A stretch of 64,000 nucleotides of DNA, taken from Nannobrachium achirus. Lineage: Eukaryota > Chordata > Actinopteri > Myctophiformes > Myctophidae. The position numbers were made by a program, and so were the translations under genes. Below the pieces are notes generated by a model. The model saw nothing but the letters and a program-made list of their open reading frames with translations, had not been told where the DNA came from and did no database searches. Where the stretch lies: the NCBI GenBank assembly GCA_963921795.1, contig OY997642.1, positions 2,168,079-2,232,078 of the forward strand. The letters run 5' to 3'. Positions 54,401 to 64,000 of the stretch are shown one piece after another; position 1 is the first letter of the stretch; each line of letters starts with the position of its first letter.

Positions 54401-57400
54401 TGACAAATGATGCTATAAACATTGTTGTTTGTTTGACCCCTTCAGAATGAGACGACAGGGAATAAGGAATCCTGACAAATGATGCTATAAACATTGTTGT
54501 TTGTTTTACCCCTTCAGAATGAGACAACAGGGAACAAGGAATCCTGACAAATGATGCTATAAACATTGTTGTTTGTTTTACCCCTTCAGAATGAGACAAC
54601 AGGGAATAAGGAATCCTGACAAATGATGCTATAAACATTGTTGTTTGTTTGACCCCTTCAGAATGAGACGACAGGGAATAAGGAATCCTGACAAATGATG
54701 CTATAAACATTGTTGTTTGTTTTACCCCTTCAGAATGAGACAACAGGGAATAAGGAATCCTGACAAATGATGCTATAAACATTGTTGTTTGTTTTACCCC
54801 TTCAGAATGAGACAACAGGGAATAAGGAATCCTGACAAATGATGCTATAAACATTGTTGTTTGTTTTACCCCTTCAGAATGAGACAACAGGGAATAAGGA
54901 ATCCTGACAAATGATGCTATAAACATTGTTGTTTGTTTTACCCCTTCAGAATGAGACAACAGGGAACAAGGAATCCTGACAAATGATGCTATAAACATTG
55001 TTGTTTGTTTTACCCCTTCAGAATGAGACAACAGGGAACAAGGAATCCTGACAAATGATGCTATAAACATTGTTGTTTGTTTTACCCCTTCAGAATGAGA
55101 CAACAGGGAATAAGGAATCCTGACAAATGATGCTATAAACATTGTTGTTTGTTTTACCCCTTCAGAATGAGACAACAGGGAACAAGGAATCCTGACAAAT
55201 GATGCTATAAACATTGTTGTTTGTTTTACCCCTTCAGAATGAGACAACAGGGAACAAGGAATCCTGACAAATGATGCTATAAACATTGTTGTTTGTTTTA
55301 CCCCTTCAGAATGAGACAACAGGGAACAAGGAATCCTGACAAATGATGCTATAAACATTGTTGTTTGTTTTACCCCTTCAGAATGAGACGACAGGGAATA
55401 AGGAATCCTGACAAATGATGCTATAAACATTGTTGTTTGTTTTACCCCTTCAGAATGAGACGACAGGGAATAAGGAATCCTGACAAATGATGCTATAAAC
55501 ATTGTTGTTTGTTTTACCCCTTCAGAATGAGACGACAGGGAACAAGGAATCCTGACAAATGATGCTATAAACATTGTTGTTTGTTTGACCCCTTCAGAAT
55601 GAGACAACAGGGAATAAGGAATCCTGACAAATGATGCTATAAACATTGTTGTTTGTTTGACCCCTTCAGAATGAGACGACAGGGAATAAGGAATCCTGAC
55701 AAATGATGCTATAAACATTGTTGTTTGTTTTACCCCTTCAGAATGAGACAACAGGGAATAAGGAATCCTGACAAATGATGCTATAAACATTGTTGTTTGT
55801 TTTACCCCTTCAGAATGAGACAACAGGGAATAAGGAATCCTGACAAATGATGCTATAAACATTGTTGTTTGTTTTACCCCTTCAGAATGAGACAACAGGG
55901 AATAAGGAATCCTGACAAATGATGCTATAAACATTGTTGTTTGTTTTACCCCTTCAGAATGAGACAACAGGGAACAAGGAATCCTGACAAATGATGCTAT
56001 AAACATTGTTGTTTGTTTTACCCCTTCAGAATGAGACAACAGGGAACAAGGAATCCTGACAAATGATGCTATAAACATTGTTGTTTGTTTTACCCCTTCA
56101 GAATGAGACAACAGGGAATAAGGAATCCTGACAAATGATGCTATAAACATTGTTGTTTGTTTTACCCCTTCAGAATGAGACAACAGGGAATAAGGAATCC
56201 TGACAAATGATGCTATAAACATTGTTGTTTGTTTTACCCCTTCAGAATGAGACAACAGGGAATAAGGAATCCTGACAAATGATGCTATAAACATTGTTGT
56301 TTGTTTTACCCCTTCAGAATGAGACGACAGGGAACAAGGAATCCTGACAAATGATGCTATAAACATTGTTGTTTGTTTTACCCCTTCAGAATGAGACAAC
56401 AGGGAATAAGGAATCCTGACAAATGATGCTATAAACATTGTTGTTTGTTTTACCCCTTCAGAATGAGACAACAGGGAATAAGGAATCCTGACAAATGATG
56501 CTATAAACATTGTTGTTTGTTTTACCCCTTCAGAATGAGACAACAGGGAATAAGGAATCCTGACAAATGATGCTATAAACATTGTTGTTTGTTTTACCCC
56601 TTCAGAATGAGACAACAGGGAATAAGGAATCCTGACAAATGATGCTATAAACATTGTTGTTTGTTTTACCCCTTCAGAATGAGACAACAGGGAATAAGGA
56701 ATCCTGACAAATGATGCTATAAACATTGTTGTTTGTTTTACCCCTTCAGAATGAGACAACAGGGAATAAGGAATCCTGACAAATGATGCTATAAACATTG
56801 TTGTTTGTTTGACCCCTTCAGAATGAGACAACAGGGAACAAGGAATCCTGACAAATGATGCTATAAACATTGTTGTTTGTTTTACCCCTTCAGAATGAGA
56901 CAACAGGGAATAAGGAATCCTGATAAATGATGCTATAAACATTGTTGTTTGTTTTACCCCTTCAGAATGAGACAACAGGGAACAAGGAATCCTGACAAAT
57001 GATGCTATAAACATTGTTGTTTGTTTTACCCCTTCAGAATGAGACGACAGGGAATAAGGAATCCTGACAAATGATGCTATAAACATTGTTGTTTGTTTTA
57101 CCCCTTCAGAATGAGACAACAGGGAATAAGGAATCCTGACAAATGATGCTATAAACATTGTTGTTTGTTTTACCCCTTCAGAATGAGACAACAGGGAATA
57201 AGGAATCCTGACAAATGATGCTATAAACATTGTTGTTTGTTTTACCCCTTCAGAATGAGACAACAGGGAATAAGGAATCCTGACAAATGATGCTATAAAC
57301 ATTGTTGTTTGTTTTACCCCTTCAGAATGAGACAACAGGGAACAAGGAATCCTGATAAATGATGCTATAAACATTGTTGTTTGTTTTACCCCTTCAGAAT

Positions 57401-57899
57401 GAGACAACAGGGAATAAGGAATCCTGATAAATGATGCTATAAACATTGTTGTTTGTTTTACCCCTTCAGAATGAGACAACAGGGAATAAGGAATCCTGAT
57501 AAATGATGCTATAAACATGCTTGTTTGACCCCTTCAGAATGAGACAACAGAGAACAAGGAATCCTGATAAATGATGCTATAAACATGCTTGTTTGACCCC
57601 TTCAGAATGAGACAACAGAGAACAAGGAATCCTGATAAATGATGCTATAAACATGCTTGTTTGGCCCTTCAGAATGAGACAACAGGGATGACAAATGATG
57701 CTATAAACATGCTTGTTTGGCCCTTCAGAATGAGACAACAGGAATGACAAATGATGCTATAAACATGCTTGTTTGGCCCTTCAGAATGAGACAACAGGAA
57801 TGACAAATGATGCTATAAACATGCTTGTTTGACCCCTTCAGAATGAGACAACAGAGAACAAGGAATCCTGACAAATGATGCTATAAACATGCTTGTTTG
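51475..57899 (+). repeat. 72-bp minisatellite, about 88 copies
   Basis: Unit gacaaatgatgctataaaca, ttgttgtttgttttacccct, tcagaatgagacaacaggga, ataaggaatcct. Inner copies differ only at a few sites (aca/acg, ata/aca, tttta/tttga). Edge copies carry gataaatg, catgcttgtttg or are shortened at the 3' end. Because 72 is 24 codons and no unit has a stop on one minus-strand frame, a 1945-residue open frame arises; I regard it as non-coding. Confidence 0.97.
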
Positions 57900-58529
57900 G
57901 CGGTGCTGGGGGCGGCGTTTATAATACAATTAAGGAATGAAGCTGCGGGCCGTATACAATTCACCGTTTGTCAGCCTTCTGATTGGTCCCTGAGACTCCC
58001 TGACTGGCCAACCAGAAAAAACCATTCACTTTTTGCTATCGGGGGTGGAGTTTGTGCAGTGGAGAATGTTTCTTTAGGCTTTCAACAACTGCAATGGGTG
58101 ATTCTGTCCCACTGGGATTAAACTAATCAAAACATATATTTTCGGGGAAACCCCCTGTTTTGCAATGTAACTACTGTACTTCCCTTTTTATTAATATCAC
58201 CTAGATGTTTTTCCTTTGGTACTTTAAATTGCAATAATGAGGCAATGAAAATACCCTCTCCCCCATTCACTGCCACTATAAAAACAATCTGCCCAGGGTC
58301 AAATGTCCCACCATAGTAACAGGGCAGAATGGGGCGGGATTTGCAAAAGCCTGAATTTGTCATCGGGCCGCATTTGGCCCCCCAGGCCGCACTTTGGACA
58401 CCCCATGTGTTAGATTGACCAGACCCATTGATAAGAGAGAGTTCTGACACTTACGTCGACTCCCATTGTAAGCGTGGAAAGCGGACGTGACTGTGATGGT
58501 AACCAAGGCATTTCCACTCACTGGTAAGT

Positions 58530-58665
58530 AGACTAAATCACGTCTTCTCCCCCTTTTAACGCATTCACGGGCCTCTCCAAGTTAATTTGTGAAATAATAA
58601 TGTGGCCTAACTTGGAGAGGCCCGTGAATGCGTTAGAAGGGTGGAAAAGACGTGATTTGGTGGAG
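58530..58665. repeat. small palindromic element
   Basis: cacgtcttctcccccttttaac-type left arm with gcattcacgggcctctccaa is mirrored by ttggagaggcccgtgaatgc and gaaaagacgtg. Arms about 50 bp around an AT-rich spacer. Confidence 0.75.
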
Positions 58666-58795
58666 TGAAAATGTCTGGGTTGCAACGGAGGTGGACGGTG
58701 CTGAAGAGCTGTAGGAACGTCACCAGGCTCCAGCGACGCCACTTCTGGTCTGCGGCGAGATCAAAGCGTGACGCCGCTCTCCCCTATACAACTCT

Positions 58796-58990
58796 GAGAA
58801 TGACATATAAAGACCAGCCAATCACCTATTAGAATGGCATGTAAAGACAGCCAATCACCTATTAGAATGGCATGTAAAGACCAGCCAATCACCTATTAGA
58901 ATGGCATGTAAAGACAGCCAATCACCTATTAGAATGGCATGTAAAGACCAGCCAATCACCTATTAGAATGGCATGTAAAGACAGCCAATC
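58796..58990 (+). repeat. second block of the exon 9 donor-type repeat, about 7 copies
   Basis: Units of 29-31 bp such as gcatgtaaagacagccaatc plus acctattagaatg, clearly related to the 30-bp unit at 50266-50465 (gacatgtaagaaccaatcac). They alternate between gaccagccaat and gacagccaat. Confidence 0.88.
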
Positions 58991-59019
58991 AACTTGTGTT
59001 GAGGTAGTTGTTTGGTGTA

Positions 59020-59115
59020 TGTTGTCTGTCTTCAGCTCCTCTCCTCTCCTATAGAAGGATTGATGTGTGTTGTCTCTTCAGTGAAGCATGTTTGATGCGT
59101 GTTGTCTCTTCCAGT
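59020..59115 (+). repeat. three-copy duplication of the RIOK1 exon 10 acceptor
   Basis: gttgtctgtcttcag then ctcctctcctctcctatag (59036 onward), gttgtctcttcag then tgaagcatg (about 59081), and gttgtctcttccag then tccctctcctctcctgaag (59115, the real one). The first copy includes an exon-like start. Confidence 0.85.
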
Positions 59116-59252
59116 CCCTCTCCTCTCCTGAAGAACGCGGTCCTGTCGTCGTCCAAGTCCAGAGAGCTTTACCTGCAGGTGATCCACCAGATGAGGAGGA
59201 TGTACCAGGACGCACGGCTGGTCCACGCCGACCTCAGTGAGTTCAACATGCT
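59115..59252 (+). CDS. riok1: RIOK1 coding exon 10 (catalytic loop)
   Basis: With exon 9 it reads [20 protein letters not shown] and [20 protein letters not shown], then [10 protein letters not shown] with two bases before donor gtgagt. HADLSEFN holds the catalytic aspartate and metal-binding asparagine of RIO kinases. The acceptor at 59115 is preferred over 59036 because only it continues into LLKN in frame. Confidence 0.9.
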
Positions 59253-59387
59253 GTGAGTATGATGATTATTATACTGTATGATTATTATACTCCATACATA
59301 TGTATATGTATGGAGGATGTACCAGGACGCACGGCTGGTCCACGCAGACCTCAGTGAGTTCAACATGCTGTAAGTATGATGATTATT
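59195..59387 (+). repeat. duplication of the RIOK1 exon 10 end, including the catalytic loop
   Basis: 59195-59267 is repeated at 59312-59384 (offset 117 bp) with one coding change (gccgac to gcagac, synonymous). The donor is changed from gtgagt to gtaagt. Shorter echoes of ttcaacatgctgtatgta occur at 59769-59786 and 62999-63016. Confidence 0.93.
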
Positions 59388-59745
59388 AGATAGATATATA
59401 CCTTTATTATCCCAAGGGGGAAATTCAGTTGTCCAGTTGTAGCATAGCAGTATACAGTTATTTACAAAGTTACAGAGAAGTAAGAAAAAAGATAGATAAG
59501 AGGAAAAAACAAGAGCAGTACAGTACCAATAAAGAGAAGGTGCATCAATAGAGGGGGCGAATAATATATAAGTATATATACATAAAGTGACTTACAAAAA
59601 GAGACCATAGCAGTCAATGCTAGTTAGTGCAACAAGTATCACACTTGTTGTCATTGTTAAACAGAGCAGAATACTCAGAAACTACCAACACAACCTAATA
59701 GTGCAATGTCAAAAATCAGTGCGAATGCGAATTATTATAGTGTAC
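59386..59745 (-). mobile_element. LINE 3'-end fragment
   Basis: tagatagatatataccttta followed by ttatcccaagggggaaattc is, in reverse, the widespread fish LINE 3' end with its TCTA tail. The body to about 59745 shows no intact frame. Confidence 0.6.
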
Positions 59746-60064
59746 GCTGTATGTATTCTATCTGTTTAGTTCAACATGCTGTATGTACAATGATTATTCT
59801 GTGTAGACATCAAAGGGGGCTTGAGCCCCTGCCCTTTTACCCATCTGTAAAAAGTGCCCTCTCCAGACCATGAATGCAGTTTTAACTACGGTGAAAGAAA
59901 TGCAAATGCCCCCTCTTTCCATGCCATACCTGAAGGCAGCATTCAAGAGAATTGCCTTGTCCAAACTCTCCTGAACTTGAATGCAGCATCTTATGTTTTT
60001 TGCCCTCTCTGTGTAGAAATCCATGCCGTTACGCCACATCTCCAATATTGACTCAAGTGATTAT

Positions 60065-60965
60065 TAGGGCTGCAAGCGAACCTTCGGGGATTCGAACGTT
60101 CGTTCGTTACGTTGGCAATCGAAGTTCGAAATTAATGGGTTCAGGTTTTTTTATTTTTTTATTTTTTTACACGAAAAATAATTATCAGAATGTGATAGGC
60201 CTATTCAGAATATCACAGTAGTAGAGATAGCCAAATACGAAATAAGTTAGGCCTACCGGTAAACACTAACAGTTAATGGTGACCGTTATAGTAGTTATAA
60301 AATGCACCAGAACAGCTTGGAGCGATCAAGGACCGTGCTTCGCTCCAATTCCGCTCCTGTTTGGGGCCGCGAACCACGCTGTGTGAACCTCGCTGACACA
60401 CGCTTGATGACAGTAGAGTGAGAGCAGCCGAGCTGGGCATAGACAGACGTGTGTGCTCTGAACAGCGAACACCCATCCATGCACCCAAAGATTAAACAGC
60501 CGTTCTCCTAAGCATGAGCAAAGATGGATTTTATTGCAACCCCCTAAAGGATCTATAATGCGATTTCTGGGGTTGTTAGACTTGTTACATCGAGACCAGT
60601 TCAGCCCGAACGCGATGCGCTCTGACGCTGTCACCAAGTCTAATCATCATCCGTGCAACTCCGCTATACATTGAGCCTGTTGGTCAACAAACTGCGCAAC
60701 ATTTTCTCCGATTGGGTTGGATTTTCCAAGTGTTAGCCTACGTGTTAATGCGGCCACGCATCCACGCGTTTTCAATGGTTAAAACAGCGCATTTAAAACA
60801 TTTCCTACACTGTTTTAGCTGGTTAAAGGTACAGTACGTTCGATGGTTCGATTGTCCGAACGTTCGGTTTTTATTCAATTGAACGAACCATCTAAGGTTC
60901 GATGGTTCGTTCGGAAAATCCCCCCGAAGTTCGAATCCCTAAAACAGGGCTAGATTACAGCCCTA
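60065..60965. mobile_element. non-autonomous hAT-type element (TAGGGCTGCAAGCGAACC)
   Basis: Starts TAGGGCTGCAAGCGAACCTT and ends ATTACAGCCCTA, with perfect 8-bp duplication gtgattat (60057-60064, 60966-60973). Inner words ttcgaacgttcg and cgaacgttcgg form palindromes. No transposase frame in 900 bp. Confidence 0.85.
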
Positions 60966-60989
60966 GTGATTATGCTTGGTTCAGTGTGG

Positions 60990-61680
60990 TATCAAGCACC
61001 GAAAATAGTGACACGTTGCGCTGTGACACGTTGTGAGCTTGGAGGTCTGCTTGGAGGTTTGCCTGGCTCCAGCCAATAGACCCGCCCACTCTCTGAGTGG
61101 ACTGCTTCTCTTGGTCTGGAGGTGTCATATGACACGCCTCTTTCTGTCTGTGTCTTGGCACACTGACCAATGAAATCAATGCAAGACGGAGGAGGGGTGG
61201 GTCTAACTTTTGATAATCAACAGAAACAGTGGAGGGAGGGGTGGCTGTGTGGCTCACCAAAGTTCTTAATTCCTCCCTTTGAACTTCAAAGGGGTTCTGA
61301 ACTGCAGTCATTGATTGAGCCATACAAGTGTAAATAGCTCGTTAGTGCTTCTCTCTAATCAATCAAACATCAAAGACAACAACTTGATTCCTGTCATACA
61401 GGGGGAGGGGGAATGTTTTGTGTACACAAGTCAAACACAACCCCTCCCACCAGATCTCTTGTGATTGGGAATTTCACATTTTAAATCCCCTCCCCTTTTA
61501 AATCAAATAGAATAGGGACAACTTCAGACTCAAGCTCCAGCGTAGAGTCTGAAATCAGGCTACTTGGAGGTCTGCTTGTTTTCCTGTTTTGAGAAACAAA
61601 ACAGGACAACAAGAACAAGGTGCTTGGTGCAACAAAGTGCCCTGCCCAGTGCAATGGAGTCATGGAAGTTAAAAACACCA
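60990..61680. other. RIOK1 intron 10 sequence between two hAT-type elements
   Basis: Contains diverged remnants of the shared hairpin (gttgtgagcttggaggtctg near 61030) and duplicated tggaggtctgcttg words. No gene. Confidence 0.35.
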
Positions 61681-61690
61681 CTGAAAAGAC

Positions 61691-62875
61691 TAGGGCTGAC
61701 CCAAAAAATTAGAATATTCGAAGCTTCGTTCGAAGGCACGGTATTCGAATTTGAAAAATAAATTCGAATAATCGGCCGCGGCCGTTTGTCCTTTGGGGGG
61801 GCCGCGTGCCTTAGCTTGCATGCGCCTCGCTCCACTCTAGCGTGATAGCGTCACCCCCTTCTCACACACGTGTTAACATTAAAGCCAACAGCAACAAGAG
61901 CATGCATGAAGCCATCAGAATGGTCGATGATGAAGAAAAAAAAAGAAAAGACAGCGCGCTGTCACATATACACCGACATGCGTTTGGCACCGAAATGTGT
62001 GACACCAATGTCTGAGTAACATCACCCAATGCAACTATGCGATGCAGTCACACATTTCGTTATCAAACCATTGTCGGTGTAACATGATCCATGCATGCGT
62101 TTGCTGTCTTCCACTCGCTGACAGACACACAACTCAACGCAAGGAAACAAACAGCGAAAATTGGATTTTACAAAACGGACCCCGTCAGCGTCGATCCCGT
62201 TTTAAAGAGGAAAAAAGAGCTTAAAACCCAACTTGCTAGGGTTACGTTGTCGTGGTGTTGATGAAGTTTATATCGGATCTGCTGCAAGCTCAATAGTCGC
62301 GCCCGCATAGAGTAGGCTACGTTGTCTGAGCCTGACCATCAGCTTTCGGTTGATGAGTGTGGAACTTTAATTCAGACACAGTGCAGTGCAATTATTTACT
62401 ATAAAATCTACTATTACATTAGCGTGTACAACACCTTGGGACTTGGGAGTTAATCTGTTTGTTATATAGGGCTCGAGTCGCGCTGCAGTGTTTGCTGTTG
62501 CAGCCGCGCTTTGTTACATTACTGACGTGATGTGATTATGTCAATCCTACTTGTCCTGCAAAAACACCTTTCTTTAATGTAGAAAACATTCGTATCTTCT
62601 TCTTCCTCGTTGTATTGTTGTACTATTTAATGAAAATAAGGAGCATTATTATGAGGAAAAAACTGGTGTGTTTTCCCTTTTAAAATTGTGTAAATCGCAC
62701 ATTTTTAAACACATTTCCTTAACGGTTATCACTTATGTAACCGATAAACTTTTGCTCCCTACCACCCCCCCCCCCCCCCCCCCCCCCCCCGGTCGCCGTC
62801 ATCGAAGCTTCGAAGTTCGAAAGAAAGCTTCGATTAAGCTTCGATTATGAAAAAAGTAATCGAAGGTCAGCCCTA
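61691..62875. mobile_element. non-autonomous hAT-type element (TAGGGCTGACC ends)
   Basis: Starts TAGGGCTGACCCAAAAAATT and ends AGGTCAGCCCTA. Perfect 8-bp duplication gaaaagac (61683-61690, 62876-62883). Subterminal words attcgaagcttcgttcgaag and gcttcgaagttcgaaagaa pair. Contains a 28-base C run near 62764. No intact transposase frame in 1.2 kb. Confidence 0.88.
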
Positions 62876-63128
62876 GAAAAGACTAACCTGAAAGATTAAT
62901 TCACTAAAAACATCTGCTCTTTCTATACTTAAGTGATTACATGTGTGTGAGTGTTAGCCACTGCCCTGTGAAAGCACCATGTGTGTCAGTCTGTTTAGTT
63001 CAACATGCTGTATGTAGAGTGTTTAGTAGAACATATGCCAACACAATTATTATTATTATTTGTCCTGTTTTTTACATCTCTGTAAAACATTCAAGGTATT
63101 TATTTTTGAAGTTGGAATGGCCAGTTTC

Positions 63129-63376
63129 CACCTAAAACACCCTGGACGACGCTCCACTCGTCCCAGACTCTTCTCCCTTCCCTAAAACACCCTGGACGAC
63201 GCTCCACTCGTCCCAGACTCTTCTCCCTTCCCTAAAACACCCTGGACGACGCTCCACGCGTCCCAGACTCTTCTCCCTTCCCTAAAACGCCCCGGACGAC
63301 GCTCCACGTGTCCCAGACTCTTCTAAAACACCCTGGACGACGCTCCGCGCGTCCCAGACTCCTCTAAAACACCCTG
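63129..63376 (+). repeat. 51-bp tandem repeat before RIOK1 exon 11, about 5 copies
   Basis: Unit ccctaaaacaccctggacga, cgctccactcgtcccagact, cttctcccttc, with the last two copies shortened (ttctaaaacaccctgg). Pyrimidine-rich; ends 17 bp before the exon 11 acceptor. Confidence 0.92.
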
Positions 63377-63392
63377 TCCCATGTGTTTGCAG

Positions 63393-63496
63393 GTACCATG
63401 AAGGCGAGGCCTACATCATTGATGTCAGTCAGTCAGTGGAACACGATCATCCTCACGCCTTGGAGTTCCTACGGAAAGACTGCAACAACGTCAACG
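63393..63496 (+). CDS. riok1: RIOK1 coding exon 11 (metal-binding motif)
   Basis: Acceptor tgtttgcag precedes 63393. With exon 10 it reads [20 protein letters not shown] to [15 protein letters not shown], leaving one base before donor gtaaca. IIDVSQS contains the metal-binding aspartate (about residue 332) that in RIO kinases takes the place of the DFG motif. Following exons lie beyond the window. Confidence 0.92.
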
Positions 63497-63547
63497 GTAA
63501 CAAATACTGGTTTATGACCTCTAAATACTGTCATTTAACCTCTAAAA

Positions 63548-63935
63548 CAGGGGTCTTCAACAGGGGGTCCGGGACCCCTAGGGGCTCCTCAGAGTTACTA
63601 CAGGGGGTCCTCCAAATCTTTGTGTGATACAAACTTTTTTTCTCCTTTTTTTATATTAACCAACCGCTGCGAGGCGTTGTGAGCTTGTAGATCGGCTATT
63701 TTCGGCAAAGAGGTGAAAAAGAAGAGAAAAAGAGTGAAAGGTCAAGTTCATTAAGTATTGACGGTTCAAGGGGTTAAATATCTGAAAACACAAATTGACA
63801 TGAATCCAAAATACACTGATGATTGTGCTGTCAAACAATGACACTATATGGAATATATGAACAGGTTGTGGGGGTCCCTGCTTCATCTCTCTCTCAACTA
63901 AGGGGTCCTTGACCTGAAAACGTTGAAGACCCCTG
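63548..63935. mobile_element. non-autonomous hAT-type element (CAGGGGTCTTCAA family, copy 3)
   Basis: Starts CAGGGGTCTTCAACAGGGGG and ends TTGAAGACCCCTG. Perfect 8-bp duplication ctctaaaa (63540-63547, 63936-63943). Inverted relative to copies at 3112 and 29759. Only half of the central hairpin (63663-63704) is left. Confidence 0.87.
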
Positions 63936-64000
63936 CTCTAAAAGACTGCAATGATGTCACAATCAGGCCTGGAATTTCCTCATTTTAGGGTTAAGGCCAC

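Larger units (their letters stand above)
50964..58407. mobile_element. hAT-type element inflated to 7.4 kb by an internal minisatellite
   Basis: Begins CAGGGGTGTCCAAACC and ends TTTGGACACCCCATG. Flanks tgttagaa (50956-50963) and tgttagat (58408-58415) match at 7 of 8 bases. Words ggccgcatt and gggccgcatttggccccc are typical of this fish hAT MITE family. The inside holds a palindromic MITE (51112-51365) and the 72-bp array. Confidence 0.65.

Noticed and set aside
51681-57518. A 1945-residue open frame on the minus strand as a giant repeat protein
   Set aside because: It is created by a 72-bp tandem array whose period is divisible by three. Substitutions do not look codon-selected, there is no start context or unique domain, and it lies antisense in a RIOK1 intron inside a MITE.
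59312-59369. A genuine extra RIOK1 exon
   Set aside because: No polypyrimidine tract or convincing acceptor precedes the copy, and including it would duplicate the catalytic loop. I keep it as a duplicated junction unless transcripts show otherwise.

Overview
The window is vertebrate nuclear DNA, most likely from a ray-finned (teleost) fish. Its genes are split into short exons with GT-AG introns. The recognisable order is CDYL (last exon only), RPP40 (complete), LYRM4 (complete, opposite strand) and RIOK1 (first eleven exons; the 3' part lies beyond the window). CDYL, RPP40 and LYRM4 are also close neighbours in mammals. The interspersed repeats are fish-like: a Rex3-type LINE 3' end with a GATG tail, tRNA-derived SINEs, and many small hAT-type elements with 8-bp target duplications. 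None of the products was searched against a database; names rest on my recognition of the translated exons.

Layout. 1-2.3 kb: a LINE fragment, then the CDYL terminal exon (295-453) and its 3' flank, interrupted by a foldback element with a hAT-type element nested in it. 4.5-18.3 kb: RPP40, eight exons on + (4728-18280), preceded by an ETS-like promoter motif. Its spliced CDS is 1083 nt (360 aa), divisible by three. 18.3-26.6 kb: a tandem copy of the RPP40 stop region, three mobile elements stacked in one target site, and a 6.2-kb 49/51-bp minisatellite ending in what may be a diverged third RPP40-like tail. 29.5-32.6 kb: LYRM4 on - in three exons (264 nt, 87 aa). 32.7-35.0 kb: foldback elements, a CTCF-like site and the RIOK1 promoter. 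35.1-63.5 kb: RIOK1 exons 1-11 on + (1069 nt so far, about 356 residues, including the kinase catalytic residues).

Functionally, RPP40 (RNase P/MRP) and RIOK1 (late 40S ribosome maturation) both serve RNA and ribosome processing and share a promoter motif. LYRM4 (ISD11) is a mitochondrial iron-sulfur cluster assembly factor. CDYL is a chromatin co-repressor.

The outstanding feature is not a gene. Tandem repeats sit on about 23 of the 40 splice junctions in the window. At about 13 of these the repeated unit is itself a copy of the junction, that is, exon sequence plus splice site plus intron. Copy number runs from 2 to about 58. Three adjacent genes on both strands show this, so it looks like a regional or genome-wide process that seeds minisatellites at exon-intron boundaries. 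Some arrays create chains of intact decoy splice sites. One (RPP40 exon 1) keeps every decoy donor in frame. One (RPP40 exon 8) appears to preserve an older version of the exon start.
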